Source of the DNA: Loripinus fragilis
Lineage: Eukaryota > Mollusca > Bivalvia > Lucinida > Lucinidae
Reading direction: 5' to 3'
Length of the DNA stretch: 64,000 nt
Assembly (NCBI GenBank): GCA_964019695.1
Contig: OZ026530.1
Coordinates: forward strand, 42,207,716-42,271,715
Part shown: positions 21,732 through 34,970 of the stretch, piece after piece
Layout: each line of letters opens with the position of its first letter
Position numbering within the stretch: the stretch's first letter is position 1
Translations under genes and position numbers: made by a program
The notes under the pieces: model-generated
Told to the model about the DNA's origin: nothing
Seen by the model: the letters and a program-made list of their open reading frames with translations, nothing else
The model's database searches: none

Positions 21732-22516
21732 CCCGACAAAAAAAGAAACGCACCACTACGATTCTCCCCATTAAGATCTCCTTTTAATGCGAAAATGTTA
21801 ATGTCATGAAATATTCATTTCTGATCAAATCTTACTAAAGCTTAAGTTTGACTTAGATGAGTATCTGTACTTTCCCTGTGTAGGCACAAAACACACCAAG
21901 GCGAATGGTAAACGAGTTTTGGAAGCGTTAACTCAACGCTACTGTCTGAATGCAATTCCATATATGATTTACATTTGCAAAGTATGAAAACGATATTTTG
22001 TTGTTATGTGAGACAACCAATTTGTTTCTTGATGCTTTTTTTGTAATTCCGAAATCCGTTTTCATCAGTTAGGATCGTTTAAATTGGTGAAAACAATGTT
22101 GAAATCTTTAAATGTTTTGTAAGGTTTATCTCCAGTGTTGAATTCATTATACAAAGGGTAGTCACAATACACGGAGAACCTAGCGTTCAATTATCGCGTA
22201 TGGTGAATTTAAAGATAGAATTTGCAAAGAATAAGTGTCTGTGTACAATTTTGTCTACTGAGATGATTCCAATTGCTTGAACTTATCCAGCAAGAGAGCA
22301 TTATAAAAACGCTTATTTCCTGTGACTTTACAATTTGACCCCCACTTTGTTCATGACCAATTTTCTTTAACACAATTTTGACGCCATATTGCAAAATACG
22401 TGTGACGCAACAGTACATGACATACCTTTGCACTGATATATACTAAACTGGCCTATCACTTGTGATCTTCCTGAGAGTTGAACAGTTCTAAGTGGTGTGT
22501 TTCTTTTTTTGTCAGG
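21732..22516. mobile_element. TA-flanked TIR element (Tc1/mariner-like ends)
   Basis: Left end CCCGACAAAAAAAGAAACGC ACCACT, right end AGTGGTGTGTTTCTTTTTTT GTCAGG, each bordered by TA. At 785 bp it is too short for an intact transposase, and none was recognised. Confidence 0.85.
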
Positions 22517-22524
22517 TATCTAAT

Positions 22525-22750
22525 GTGATTTCCAACGATGTGGCATCTTGACAAGTGTAGATTTAGACAAGCCTGTGCAGCCTCCTTATTACCTTAGAAA
22601 ACCAAACGCTGTTTGGTCAGTAGCTTAACAGTCATAGCATATTTAAGCGACAGTAGAGGCTCTGATCAGACTGCGTTTATATGTTTCGCAGGCTGGTCTG
22701 AGCCTTTGCTGGTCGCACATACAACATTGTTGGAAATGTTATGACATGGC
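22525..22750. mobile_element. Palindromic MITE (GATTTCCAACAATG family), copy 3
   Basis: TGATTTCCAACGATGTGGCA to ACAACATTGTTGGAAATGTT, inverted relative to copy 1. Lies 9 bases from the TA-flanked element. Confidence 0.82.
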
Positions 22751-23117
22751 TCATTTCATGTTAGTGAAAAGCTGACTTGATCTCTGTATGGAAGAAAGTA
22801 CATGCCGTGAAACGGTAATTGATATACAAAGAGTTGTATGAAATGTTTATCTTTTGCATTTTTTTAATTTTTATTTTCAAGAAACAAGTAACAGACAGAA
22901 CATATATTTACATATTTAAGCATTTTCTTAAATAGTATCTACTTATTGGAGTTATATTTATATATACATATTTCTCTAAGATAGATGGGGGATGCTCAGC
23001 TCAAGTAAAGATGGTACCTATCGCATGTGCGTCGCTCGTCGCAAATGCTACAGGCTCCAAAATGACAAGAACTGCCCCGCTTTATACATTTTGTTTGTAT
23101 CATGTTGATCATATTGA

Positions 23118-23923
23118 CTGCCATATATTTCCCATAACTCTGAGAAAGAATAAGGGAACTTACGTTATATTAGTAGTTCCATAGCCTTTCAACAAAACAT
23201 AAATATTCTTTTTTCTATACATATATGATACTAAAGTCGTGTCCATAGAAGTCGTCTGTTAAAATAATTCGTACAGAGCTTTAGTTGTGTTCTATTTAAA
23301 GTCCTTTTTTTTAAGCGCAGTATATATTTCCTGTGCGACATTGGATAAACTATTTAAACGCTCCATTTAATATGCAGGTGTACAGGGCTTTCAGGTTATT
23401 GTTCATCCAACCGTTAAATGTTTTCAATATTATACATGTCAAAAGCTACCTCAAATAAAAGTGTAGCTATATGTTTCAGTCTGCATTAAAGCAAAGATAA
23501 GGACTCAACAGTAAATTAAACTGAATACCGGAGCAAAAGAAATCCAACAGGTAAACCCAAGCCAGAATTTAGTTATCTGAGGAATACAGAATAGAATACA
23601 GAATACAAGTTTTATTTAAAGTCGGAAATCAAACAAATTAACATTAGCTATGTATAGCTACTAACCGACTCATATAAATATTAAGAAATGTTACATAGTA
23701 CAGCATACAGGATTATACAAAGGATAAGTTTGTTTTAAATTGCACATAGAAGCATTAGCATCATAAGAAATACATAATTATGATAAAATCTAAAGCATTT
23801 AACGTTTTGCATGCACATATTTGTAGCAAACATAACTGAAAAGAAAAGAAAATTATCTACAGCTATAGCAATAATTAAAAATATTATTCTTTCTCAGAGC
23901 TATGGGAAATATATGGCAATATA
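23118..23923. repeat. Inverted repeat pair about 800 bp apart
   Basis: GCCATATATTTCCCATAACT CTGAGAAAGAAT (23118) is inverted as TTCTTTCTCAGAGCTATGGG AAATATATGGC (about 23889). The interval overlaps the 3' end of a LINE remnant, so it may be a composite. Confidence 0.6.
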
Positions 23924-24500
23924 TTATTGAGTAACAATGTTTTAAGTCTGTAAATTTATTAAATTTGATATAAATAGTCAATACATGTATTATTAAGAAA
24001 TCACAATAAAATCACCTTAGAATAATTACAGCTTGTACAATCATATAACATTGTTAAAGTTTGGATCATAATTGACAAAGACTCAAAAAGAGCTATTAAA
24101 CTGAAGATTTAACATTAAAAGCAACAAAAAAATAAAACATAACCATTAACAGTTTGAGCAGAGCGAGCATGTGCAATATGCAGACCCCCACCCCATGTAC
24201 CAATTTGTGACCTTAATTGTTCCGTAGATGTAATTTCTCGTAATTTTTATGGCAAGGAATTCCATATCTAAGCAGCAGTAGAGTGGAAGGATCTGACACC
24301 ATATGTACGGGTCCTCATCTGAGGTATTTCAACTGCATTTGTGCACCTAATAGAATAAGAATGGAAGTTATATATTAAAAGATTACTCAAATATGGACAC
24401 GTTTTTTTTTGTCCAGTCACTTTTGTTTACATCACCAATAATTCTCCAAATGCTAGAATATATTTTCTCAAGTGTGCCCTGAAATGCAAAATTTATATAG
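23585..24500 (-). mobile_element. LINE 3' end remnant
   Basis: On the minus strand, 24150-24330 reads a broken version of the reverse transcriptase C-terminal motif (WNSLP…REITSTEQLRSQIGTW). The element ends at about 23585 with repeated ATTCTGT-type sequence, typical of a LINE 3' terminus. Stops interrupt the frame. Probably CR1/Jockey-like; clade uncertain. Confidence 0.6.
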
Positions 24501-27129
24501 AAGCAAAAGAATAGTACATTCTCTTGTAAAACTCAAAAACTTGTGTTTTGTGTGAGCATGAAATAGGGAAAAACCAAAATAAATGGAGACTTTGGACATT
24601 TCAGGTGACATTTTGAGAAGCGGGTTTAAATTCACGTCCATGCAAACATTTGTTTACATTCTTTTTTTTTATATTTTCCTCCTTTCATATATCACATACA
24701 TATCAGATGAAAAACATGTTACATTTATGTATATTTGTTTCCACCATTAAATGCGTTGATTCTCCTCTACATATGTTAGCCTTTCACCTTGGGCACCATC
24801 GTCCCATACCCATACTAAATACATAGTAAAGATATAAAACTATATGATAGGTAATAAAGCAATAGCACAGATCAATTTGCGCAGCTAGCGCATTTGATCT
24901 ACACCTTTGCTTTTCCTATTTCAAATATCGGGAAAAAAACATAAAAAGCACTCTCTACTCCTTATTTGACCCAACATAAAATATCTCTCCACAAGCGAAG
25001 TACGGGACCTACAAATCACCAAACATGGGGTCTGGTACATGTGCGGTTAGTTAATTGACTAACTGTTATATATATAATAGGTGGAAACTTAATTTGACCA
25101 TTTTATCAGGGAAACTGGGCTGTGCAACAGCAGAAAGAAAGTTATCTTTCGAATAAAGATAAATTACTGTATCTGGTCTACACCAGGCTTGTTTTTGCAT
25201 TTAAGCCAATGTACAGTCAAGACACTTGGGTTTACTATATTTTAAATTTGTGTCATATAAGTAAGGAGTTTATTCCATTTCTATTCAAAGGAATCCATTT
25301 TATTGTTAATTTTGATATGTATTGTTCGTTCAAAAATTTTATCTTTAAGTATCCTTCAAATCCTATAATACTAAGCTTTTTAGTGCCAAATTTGCTTTTG
25401 TAAATATAATATTTTGCAGCAACTGTTATAAAATGTATCAATGTCAGGGAACATGCAGAAAATATAATTGGCTTAAAGTCAAGTTGTAAACTAATATTGG
25501 CATTATTGAGTAACCATATTTTCAGCTCTTTCCAAAACTCATTTACCTTTTCACAACTGAAAATAAGTGTGTGATACTATCACTCTTTTTTTACAGTATG
25601 AACACTTAACAAGCTTAAGGTATATTTTTTAGAAGTCGGGTGTAGTCAAAGTTTGCTCCTTTTATATTATATCTACGTTTTAACTATACGAATTCACAAA
25701 ACAGACCATTTCCATTGGTAATGTCCGTTATGTTTCTAATACCTTTATCATACCTATCATTTATGAAAAATCTTCCATTAAAACTTACATTGGATTTTTT
25801 TCCGAAGTGGACAATAAACGATTTCTTCAAGTTCTTTAATTTTCATAGATTTAATAAACAATGTCCAGCTCTCAACCATGTTCTTCTAGAACAGGTTACA
25901 TATATTTTTAAAATGTTCAGAGAAATAAAGGTCACCCAAGCTGAATAGTTTACTAAAATTGATTTTACTCAAATGGCTGCAGTTGTCATTTTTTGAGTAA
26001 ATGATAAACCTGCGCAATCAAGATACCTTTAAGGATGTGATAAATGTATTGATATTAATTATCCTTAAACCACTAGCTCTCACATTTTTTAGAATATATT
26101 TTCTTACTTACTCTGTCCGGTCCATTGTTCCACAGAAATTTGTAAAATGTTTTGTCTAGTATTTTTATCAACTCTCCTGGCGGATTTGTAAGTGCCAAAA
26201 TAGATGTGTTAATTTCACTAGCATTATAGATTTAATTAAGGTGATTTTTTTTCAGGCAATGTTAGTTTTCTCTTGGACCATGCGTGTATCATCCTATTTA
26301 TTTTATGTATAATATCATCTGCATATATTTCCAGACATTGCACACATCAGCACTAAAAGTAACCCTAATGTTTTAATTGGTTTCTGTTCCAGTCTATATC
26401 ATACTCTTGGCATATTTTTTGGTGATTTTGACATGGAGCCCACCAAAGAGCTTTAGTTTTCTCTTCATTAATTTTAAGACCAGACATTTTATAAAAAAAT
26501 GCAAAGTAGACATAAGCTGTTTCATAGATTTTTCAGAGCCATCTAAGGATATCTGGGTGTCGGCTGCATACTGACTAAGCTTGAATTCTGTTTCATTTAA
26601 TTGTATACCTCGTATTTTTTGTTATGTCTTATCATTTTTCTTAAAACTTCCACACATAGAATAAAAATATATGGTGATAATGGATCCCCTTCCCTGCAGC
26701 CTCTCTGTAAACAAAAGTAATCTGACATGAAACCATTTTGTAGTATACAAGATTCTCACCTTTCTGTAATAATTTTATTCCTTTTTTTAAAGGAGGGACC
26801 AAAATTGAAGCAGTCTAAATTGTTATCTTTGAATTTCCATGACAAGGAGTCAAAAGCTTGTTGAAAGCCTATCAAGATTAGCAAACCAGGAATATTTTTT
26901 TGTTTAGATTCAAAAAGAATGTCATATATTAGGCGTATATTTTCTCCAATGAACCGACCCGAAAAATAAACCTTTCTGGCCATTGCTTAAAATTTTATCT
27001 AAGACTGATTTTAGACGATTTGCTATAATTGCTGACATCATCTTGTAAACTACATTAAATAAAGATATTGGTCTCCAGTTTTTTAACAAGTGTTTATTCT
27101 TATTTGGATTTGAAAGGCAGGTAAATAGG

Positions 27130-27538
27130 GGATAACTGTATTCAAAATTTTCATTTGGGGAGGTATATCCTCGGATATACGGTCGGAAATTTAGTTTTAC
27201 GGCGACGTGTAAGCGGAGCCGTAAAACGGGATTTCCGAACGTATATCCGACAATATACCTCCCCAAATGAAAATTTTGAATACAGTTATCCCCATTCTAA
27301 TGCACTGTTAACATTTTCCCTTCCAAAAGACAGTGAAAATGTACTTTTTTGCACCTATACGTCCAGCGACGCCAGCTGCATAAAACCGCTTGCCAGCTGC
27401 ATATATTCACTTGTCAACCATTGAAAAGCGCCATTACGTAATGACGTTGGGTTTCCGACAGTATATGGCGGAATATACTGTCGCAAATTTATGACGTTAT
27501 CCAATCAGACGTCGCGTTGCATTTGCAAGTGCATCAGA
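27130..27538. mobile_element. Palindromic insertion inside the LINE
   Basis: Splits the reverse transcriptase frame between QKQGVI and LFTCLSNP. Its left part (27131-27292) is an inverted repeat, GGATAACTGTATTCAAAATT with the inverse AATTTTGAATACAGTTATCC, and inner arms GGTATAT…ATATACGGTCGG. The right part (27293-27538) has imperfect ends CATTCTAATGCACTG and CAAGTGCATCAGAATA. Confidence 0.75.
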
Positions 27539-28869
27539 ATAACTCCTTGTTTTTGTGTTACAGAGAGGCGATCATTGTTATAAGCATGATTTATAGAATT
27601 TAAGATAAAGATGCCTGTATCTTTCCAACAGAATTTAAAGAATTCTGCTGGGAATCCATCACTACCTGGGCTTTTGGAATTTTTCATATTTTTAAGAGCT
27701 GTAGATAATTCTTGATAGGTTATTTCTCCTTCCATAAGCGTTTGGTCGTTTTCGTTCAATTTTGTTTCATTTTCTCCAATTATATCTTTATTGGGGCATC
27801 GCTTACATTGATCTGATCTTCCTATAAGTTCTTGTAGTATTGTTTTTGAAATTCAAGAATGTCTTTTGCATCAGTAAGCTCTTCGTTATTTTCATCAATT
27901 AAACTGGACATAACTTTATCAGTATAATTTCTATTTTCTAATTTGAAGATGTAGCTAGATGGTTTTTCTCCTAGGTCTTCGTATCTACAGTGGGATCTTA
28001 AAATTGTCCCCTCTATTGTAGTTTTCTTAGTACTGTTAGCGCATTTTTTCTCTTCTGATATAATCGGCTGAAGATTCATTTAGGTTGTCCATAACATTCT
28101 TTTCTAATAGTTTGATATCATTGCTTTTCATTTTTCTCATTATTTTTCTTTTTATATGAGCTGTATTTTATTGTTTCCCTTCTTATTATCATGAGTATAG
28201 TTTCTAAAAGTAGCTGATCAGTTATTGTAAATTCTTCTTTATTTTTTTATCTTTTGCATAATTATTGATCGTAGTATTTCCAGTAGAGGCAGTTGCTGCA
28301 TAAGAGCTATTATGGACATTCTCAATGTTTTTCCTTTATCTTTTAAGTGTAGGTTTATTACTTCTTATATAGTTTTATGTACAATTTCTATATATTTTTT
28401 ATCTTTAAAAAGAGAGTTATTAAACTTCCAGTATCCCTTTCCTCTCCCTTGTTCAAAACATTTAGTTGCAATAGAGTGATCTGTTCTATATCATGGAACT
28501 ATTTGACAGGCATCATGATATGTATACATGAACCAACTAATTAAAAATAATCTAATCTCGCTTGTTTTCTGACTGGGTATAATTTTTTCCAAGTAAATCC
28601 TTTTTACTCTCATTTAAAATACTCCAGGCATCCATATATTCTTGTTCTTCTTATAAGTTTTTGACCACAATTCTTGCTTTTGGGTTATTTACATGTTTAT
28701 AATTTTCTGTATCTAGTTCAGGGTCCATAACTAAATTAAAATCTCCACATATGATAACATTATCATTTTTGAATTCTTATATCTTCAAAAAGTGAGGTTT
28801 GTCTTCACTTGGCCTGTATAAATTAACAAGAGTTATCTTCTCATCCTGTATAATACCACTGACAAACTT

Positions 28870-29930
28870 TGTTTGTGGAGGGTGTACTGTTTTCACGTTA
28901 TCCGTCCGTGAGTCCGTGTGTCCATGTGTCCGTGCATCCGTGCGTAACATTTTGTTTCCTTAATATCTTGAAGAGTCATTGCTGATATTTCATCAAACCT
29001 TGCAAACATATTTATATATATACAAGAAAACTACTTTAAACAAAAAAGTAAGGGCTAGGGCCAATTCTATTAGAGTAATGTCCCTTTGTAGTTCTAAATG
29101 GCTTTTTATATATGGGTTTATCCTTATGCTATTATAGTCCAAACATGAGCCGATCAACTCCTACCACAGCTTTTAATGGAGCAATTTGATACTTAGCCTA
29201 TACAATGTAGACGCATTGAACATGCATGTGGGAGTATGGTTCAAAAACACTTTTTGATAAAATTACAGTTATGAGAACTTAGACAATTCTTCCCTAATAC
29301 CACTTTTGTATATGCATAGATAGTGCCTTCATGGGTCGATTAACTTCTACCACTGCTTTTGATGGAGCAATTTGATACTTTGTTCATACAATGTAGACGC
29401 TTTGAACATATGCATGAAGGAGTCTGGTTAAAAAAAACAATTTTTGACAAAATTACAGCTATGAGAACATAAACAATTTTCCATGATATCGCTTTTGTAT
29501 ATGCATAGATAGTGCCTTCATTGGCCAATCAACTCCTACCACATCTTTTGATGGAGCAATTTGATACTTTGCCTATACAATGTAAACACATTGAACATAT
29601 GCATGAAGGAGTTTGGTTAAAAAATAATTTTTGACAAAATGACAGCTATGAGAACTTAGACATTTTTTGGCCTAATATGGCTTTTGTATATGCTAAGATA
29701 GTTCCTTCGTGGGCCGATCAACTCCTACCACATCTTTTGATAGAACAAGTTGACACCTTGCCTTCACAATACGAGATCTTAACAAATGTTCAAAATTGCA
29801 AGCTTAAAGATCATTTTCACAGATTCTACTGAAATCCTCTTTTCAAAACTAAGGTCTGCTGGTTTGAACTATCACTTGCCAAAACTAAGTTTTTTCGCTG
29901 ACCCTTACTGAGCGGATTCACCGGACCTTA
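28870..29930. repeat. Dispersed repeat with 188-bp tandem units, inserted in the LINE
   Basis: Begins GTGGAGGGTGTACTGTTTTC and a CCGTCCGTGAGTCCGTG run. About 3.4 tandem units of 187-189 bp start near 29148, 29335, 29523 and 29712 (CGATCAACTCCTACCAC … GTATATGCATAGATAGTGCC). The flanking sequence is LINE on both sides. Confidence 0.75.
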
Positions 29931-30639
29931 CTGTGCGGTGGGTATCTAATTATCAGCATTGCTTATTGACTTTTTTCATTTTTATTTTTAATATCAAGTA
30001 GTTACCATTTTGGGTCTTTTAGGACTCGACCAACTTCTTGTTCAAAATTATTATTTATAAGTACCATTGCACCTCTTTTATTACTCTGAAATCCGGCCAG
30101 ATAAACGTAAAAGTCCCATTCATGTTTTATGTGAGATTCCATTTTATTTTCCAAGTGAACATCTTTTAATCATATAATATTGTATTTTTTCTGTCTCAAA
30201 TACTGGAACACATCTCTACGTTTCTGGGAACAGTTTACCCCCGAGCATTTTGACTATAAATACTGATCTTTCTAGCCTCCATTAGAATGCATGTCCTTTA
30301 TAATTTTAGTGGCTGGCTCAGTTTTTTCCTGTGTTTTAAAATGATAAACATACTACAACCCGAAAAGGGAGAAAAGTTTTCTTCTCTTTAAACAAAACAA
30401 AATGTAAAAGATAAACATCTTCCTGTTTTGATGGGTGGGGCTTCTTCAATTTGGTTTTTATTTCACTATTTACTGTGAAAGGCATTTTCAATGCCATATA
30501 AACATATCTGTTATGGGTAGTGAATAAGGCCTTATGTTTCTACCACATATTTCAGGCCAACAGTGCCTGTCCAAACTCGACACCACGGTTTGTGATATCA
30601 AACCAGAGTCTGCTCTGTCAGCGTTTTCGCCATCTATCA

Positions 30640-30800
30640 TTTTTCCTATTTCTCAACCCAAAACATGCTGTGGGTACTCAAATGAACCGTCTCAATGAGA
30701 CAGTGCTGCAAATTCGAACATCAACAGTGCATGTCAAAATTAATAGGTAGGGGTAAAGATACAATTTTACGCTCAAAAACTTTGCCTATCTAAAATTGTC
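30640..30800. mobile_element. Hairpin element, decayed right arm
   Basis: CTATTTCTCAACCCAAAACA, GAACCGTCTCAATGAGACAG, then diverged arm and ATACAATTTTACGCTCAAAA … CTATCTAAAATTG (A end). Confidence 0.75.
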
Positions 30801-31739
30801 CATCTTTTTATTTTGTTTAAGATTTAATAGAACATTCTGCATCCAAGCAATGTACATGCAAACTTCATATGAAGACTTAGGAAATACAACAAGCGTTTAG
30901 TGTCTTTCTAAAAGCCCACTCTTTCAGATTGGAACGTAAAAAAATATATCAATTATTACATAATTTTGTAAATAAAATCACTTTCAAAAAATTGTTTGGT
31001 GATGTAACTTTTCGTGTCCAACCATGTTACGTCTTGTCTAAATGTACTTAAATTCAATTATATTAACAGTAAGAAGTGCCAGTTGGAATACGAATATTAA
31101 CGAGTGGTGAACAATGCAGGGACCAATCATATGCTTAAAACATTGAACACAAATAAAAGATAATGACCTTAAATGTTGGGTTATTTATGGTGTCCAGTAT
31201 GTTACGTCACCAACTTTTGAGAAAATTGATAAGTAAATGTACCTAAGCACTTTATCATCGAAAAATTGACGCGCTTTTTGTCACGTGGGTATAAGCAACT
31301 GAAATATATTGTACGCATCATAAGTGGCCATCATAAGTGGCTGTGTTGTTTATAGGTTGGAGGGAGATGAAACTATCCCAGTGTTATTTTAACAGGAAGT
31401 TACGTCTTGGCCAGAGAAAAATTGTCTGGTTGTTCATTTCAGTGAAGCTAAAGCATGCAAAGGAACTGACATACAAAGTGTTGCATCTCTGTATATGTTG
31501 TTCATGCACAGAAAAGATGTCATTTAGTGGCGAATGCTTATCAAAACGAGACTAATATCAAATGGTGTAACTGAGACACTACCTTCTTGTGTCTCCGTTA
31601 CAGCCAGGTTTATAAAGGAGAATATTCAAGAGAGATCTTCACACATGAGGATGTGAAGCTGAAATCAGCGTTAATGCTGTCAGTCAATCCATTGATGGTC
31701 TTTTCAGTTATGTATGTTTACAGTTACTATAAATAAAGC

Positions 31740-32335
31740 CAAATATATTGAGAGTAACAAAGGCGCAATTAAAAGGTGTCCTGTTACATCTCTAACGCAT
31801 TTATGTAGTTTATTGATGACAATAACTCCATTATATCTTCGAAACTCTTTTTTAAAAAGGGAATGCTGAAATGAGCTAGTTATTGTATAGTTTTGTTATT
31901 TTGTAGTTTGAGTTCTATTCAAATATACAATTACAGCAAAGATGTAATGAAGAGCCCATGATTCGCTGCCAGTTACATCACAAATGCTTAATTTCACCCT
32001 TTAGTTTTGTGTTAATAAATATGTATTGGCTAACTATTGAATATACCAAGAGAATGATTCCTAAATACAGTAGTTCCCAAAAGAGGAAAAAGTGAAATAT
32101 TTTATAAAATAAAACATATAGCGCGAAGATGTAATGAAGACTCCATAATTTATTGTCCAGTTACATCACAAGTGCTAAAAGTACATTTACACCTTAGTTT
32201 TGTGTAAACAATCATTTATTGTCTAACAGTTAAATACAACAAGAGAAGACTTTCTAAAATCAGTAGTTCAAAAATGTAAAAAGGGGAATTATTTTGTTTA
32301 TAAGACTGTTTTCAGCGTGTCATCAAGCGTTACAT
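31740..32335. repeat. Degenerate ~180-bp tandem repeat, three units
   Basis: Units share AAGATGTAATGAAGA, CCAGTTACATCACAA, TTTAGTTTTGTGT and AAGTGAAATAT motifs, spaced about 180 bases. No coding frame. Confidence 0.65.
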
Positions 32336-32478
32336 CACTAATTTATATGAATATGTAATTGCATATAACTTCAAAATTACTGAAAGTTTTTTCTTCTTTG
32401 GAATGTTGTAGCAAGAGGCTGCACTAGAAATTAATTGCTGCAATACACTTTTATTTTTTTTTGGCAAAAGTTGGACAC

Positions 32479-34215
32479 TTAGTGATTAGTGATGTAACAA
32501 AAAAAGGTTGGACTAAAATGTGTCCATATACAGGTGTTTGAATAATTGAAAATCTTATAAGCCTCTAGTGCTATTGCTCTCAGTCGTCTGACTTTTGGTG
32601 AAGTTAGTTGAGATTTACCAAGCAAAGTATCATAGCTAGAACTGTAGTCTTGATAAATCTGAGGGCCCTTTCCTGAATTTTCTCTATTTTCTTTGTAATA
32701 ACTTCTCCACAAAAAATGCCAGACGAGAGGACAATAGTTAACATTTGACATGATAAATGAATATTATATATTAAGCTTCCTCAATCTTTAAGTTTCTACC
32801 TATTCTCTTTACAACACATTGTCTACACTGAACCCAAGTTATAAGTGGCTACCTACACATTTTTACGCCTGTTCAGAAAGTAAACATCGCTCTAACAAAA
32901 TTTTAATTCCATAAAAAAATCAAGGCTTTTTCGAGACTCTGAAAATTATGCCATTTCAAAATGACTGGTAGATCTTGCACAGACAAAGTCAGAGTAAAGG
33001 TACCTTCATTTCAAAAAGTCACTCTTTTTACTGTGATATAAAATATTTCTCAGATATGTTATCCATTTATATTTTAATTAGTTTGAAGCGGTTAGTAAGA
33101 GCTAAGATATAAGATAAAAAAAGAATCAAAAGTTTTGTGACAATTGAACTCTCCCTTTCTCCTCTACGTTAATATGAACGAAGCTAAATCAAAGAGTTTT
33201 AGCTTTAACCATGCAATTTGCATATCAACTTTGCATTGCTCTGTATGTTTTATTATTTGTGGCAAGGCATTAAATTTTCAGCGATTATTTATTATGAATA
33301 GGTTTCACTGTTTTATTTTAAAAAAAAATATGTATATTTGGCTTATGCCATTTAAATGACCCTTAAAATTGCACGATAAAACCGGAAGTGGGCACCATTC
33401 TTGGAAGAATAACTGTAAAAATGGGCTATTCAATCTGTATTGTGTTTGGTCTAACATGTTTACTTAAAATAAAACGCATACAATGATATGAGTATGTGCA
33501 TTTGATTATTATTTTATTTTTTTTAAAAAATCATTAAAATCGTTCATAAGCAAAAATTCAGGGGTTTTGTGTTTTTCAGTTAGTTCAAGTCGGCTCGACG
33601 GGTTTGAAATCACCTGTACTTCAATTTGAAAAAAAAAAATGCCCTCAAAACCCTTATTTTCTTCAAAAACTCGATTTTTGCATTTTTGAACCCAAAAATT
33701 GTGAAGTGATAGAAAACTCTTTCGAAGCACCACTTAACTTTAGTCCATTGAAATGCACATATTTGGGCAAAAAATCATTCCAATAACGTTAGCGTTAAGT
33801 CAGAAAAAAATGAAATTGAAAAGTGGCAACTTCAATGTACATGTAGATGCTTTGTTACATACATTTGATATATGAAGATCGAAACTCAATTTTAAATCAA
33901 TGGTAACACCCAAAAGTTTAACATGATCCTCATAATGTATGATATTATTATTCATCTTTTGTACGCTTACCAACAGCTATGACCTGGAACTTGTCTTGAT
34001 TAGCTTTCATGTGATTGTCATCAAACCAGTTAATCAGCATCAAGCTATCTTCAGCAAGATTTGCAACTAGTTTTGAAAGTACTCGGTCCGCAGCAGAAAA
34101 TGTATTGTCATCTGCGTAGTTATATACTAGTTATACAACTTACTGTTTTAATAACATGGAAAATATCATAAATAAATATGTTGAAGAGAACAGGATCAAG
34201 AATGGAGGCACTGAG
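32479..34215 (-). mobile_element. LINE remnant (CR1/Jockey-like) split by a ~1-kb insertion
   Basis: The upstream part (34215-33845, minus) reads YADDNTFSAADRVLSKL and LAEDSLMLINWFDDN HMKANQDKFQVI, reverse transcriptase with the catalytic YADD box. The downstream part (32755-32479) reads MSNVNYCPLVWHF, SSSYDTLLGKSQLTSPKVRR and LRAIALEAYKIFN, its C-terminal region. The insertion at about 32800-33840 is related to 41760-42730. Frames are broken; not active. Confidence 0.82.
32800..33840. repeat. ~1-kb dispersed repeat, copy 1, inside LINE remnant
   Basis: Shares CATTTTTACGC, TCTTGCACAGACAAAGT, TCATTTCAAAAAGTCAC, TTTTCAGCGATTATT and TTCAGTTAGTTCAAGTCGG-type motifs, in the same order, with 41760-42730. 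No protein recognised. Confidence 0.7.
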
Positions 34216-34502
34216 GGTATCAAGTCACATTATTTTCAAAAACGAGTATGTTTATGAACCAAACCAATTTATCTGATGGCGACATCTTACAAGATAATTA
34301 TTGTTTGCATTGTCCTTATACCACGCTAGAGAATCACTGTACTCGCACAGCGCAGTCATCGCGTGGTGGTTGCAGTCGACGAGTGCACAAAATAGAGTAT
34401 CTAGCTGTTAAAAAAGGTAATATTTTGTTCAATGTTTTACTTCTGAAAATATTCATCGCGAATTATTATCACTAATAAATCCAGCTGTGTATCTACTTAA
34501 CA

Positions 34503-34970
34503 AGTTTTTGTGGGTTGAGTGATTGGCGCTACAGCACCAGAGTTATGCCAAAACTGTGATTTTTTTCCTGAAAAAGAAGACGAATGAAATGTTTGCTTAT
34601 GTTCAGGAATTTATGCTTTAGAACTTTCGATAAAATGCAAAATACCAATCCTTTAGTGGGCACAAAGTTTGAAATCTGAGGACAGGGCATTTCGGAAGTT
34701 ATTCAAGCTTTTTTTTCATACTGTACGCATAGTTCTGTATATCGGATGTTCTGGCCCAGTAGTCGAGTGTCTAAATAAAATCAATATGAAACAGTCAACA
34801 ACCCGACCACTGGGCCAGAACACCCGATATACATAACTTTGCTTACAGTATGAAAAGCTTGAATAACTTTCAAAATGCTCTAGCCTCAGTTTACGATGTG
34901 TTTTCACAAAAAATCACATTTTTGACATAACTCTGGCGCTGTAGCGACTATATCACTCAACCCACAAAAA
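34503..34970. mobile_element. 470-bp palindromic element
   Basis: Ends TTTTTGTGGGTTGAGTGATT and ATATCACTCAACCCACAAAA. The arms continue through GGCGCTACAGC/GCTGTAGCG and CGGATGTTCTGGCCCAGTAG / CACTGGGCCAGAACACCCGA to a 20-base centre near 34780. It is a nearly full-length hairpin. Confidence 0.88.

Larger units (their letters stand above)
25100..30290 (-). mobile_element. Degraded L1/Tx1-type LINE, interrupted by later insertions
   Basis: Minus-strand fragments in LINE ORF2 order. The endonuclease start is near 30280-30020 (RRDVFQYLRQKKYNII, NKRGAMVLINNNFEQEVGR). More endonuclease is near 28850-28650 (ITLVNLYRPSEDK, VIICGDFNLVMDPELD). Reverse transcriptase follows at 27759-26756 (KSPGSDGFPAEFF, NWRPISLFNVVYKMM, GLLILIGFQQAFDSLSWKF). 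The catalytic box near 26560 reads QYAADTQI, so YADD is changed to YAAD. A C-terminal part ends near 25120. Stops and frameshifts are frequent. Insertions occupy 27130-27535 and 28870-29930. Dead copy. Confidence 0.85.

Noticed and set aside
26922..27424. Two opposing ORFs starting MGRYI.GYT
   Set aside because: They read the two arms of the same palindromic insertion, so they mirror each other.
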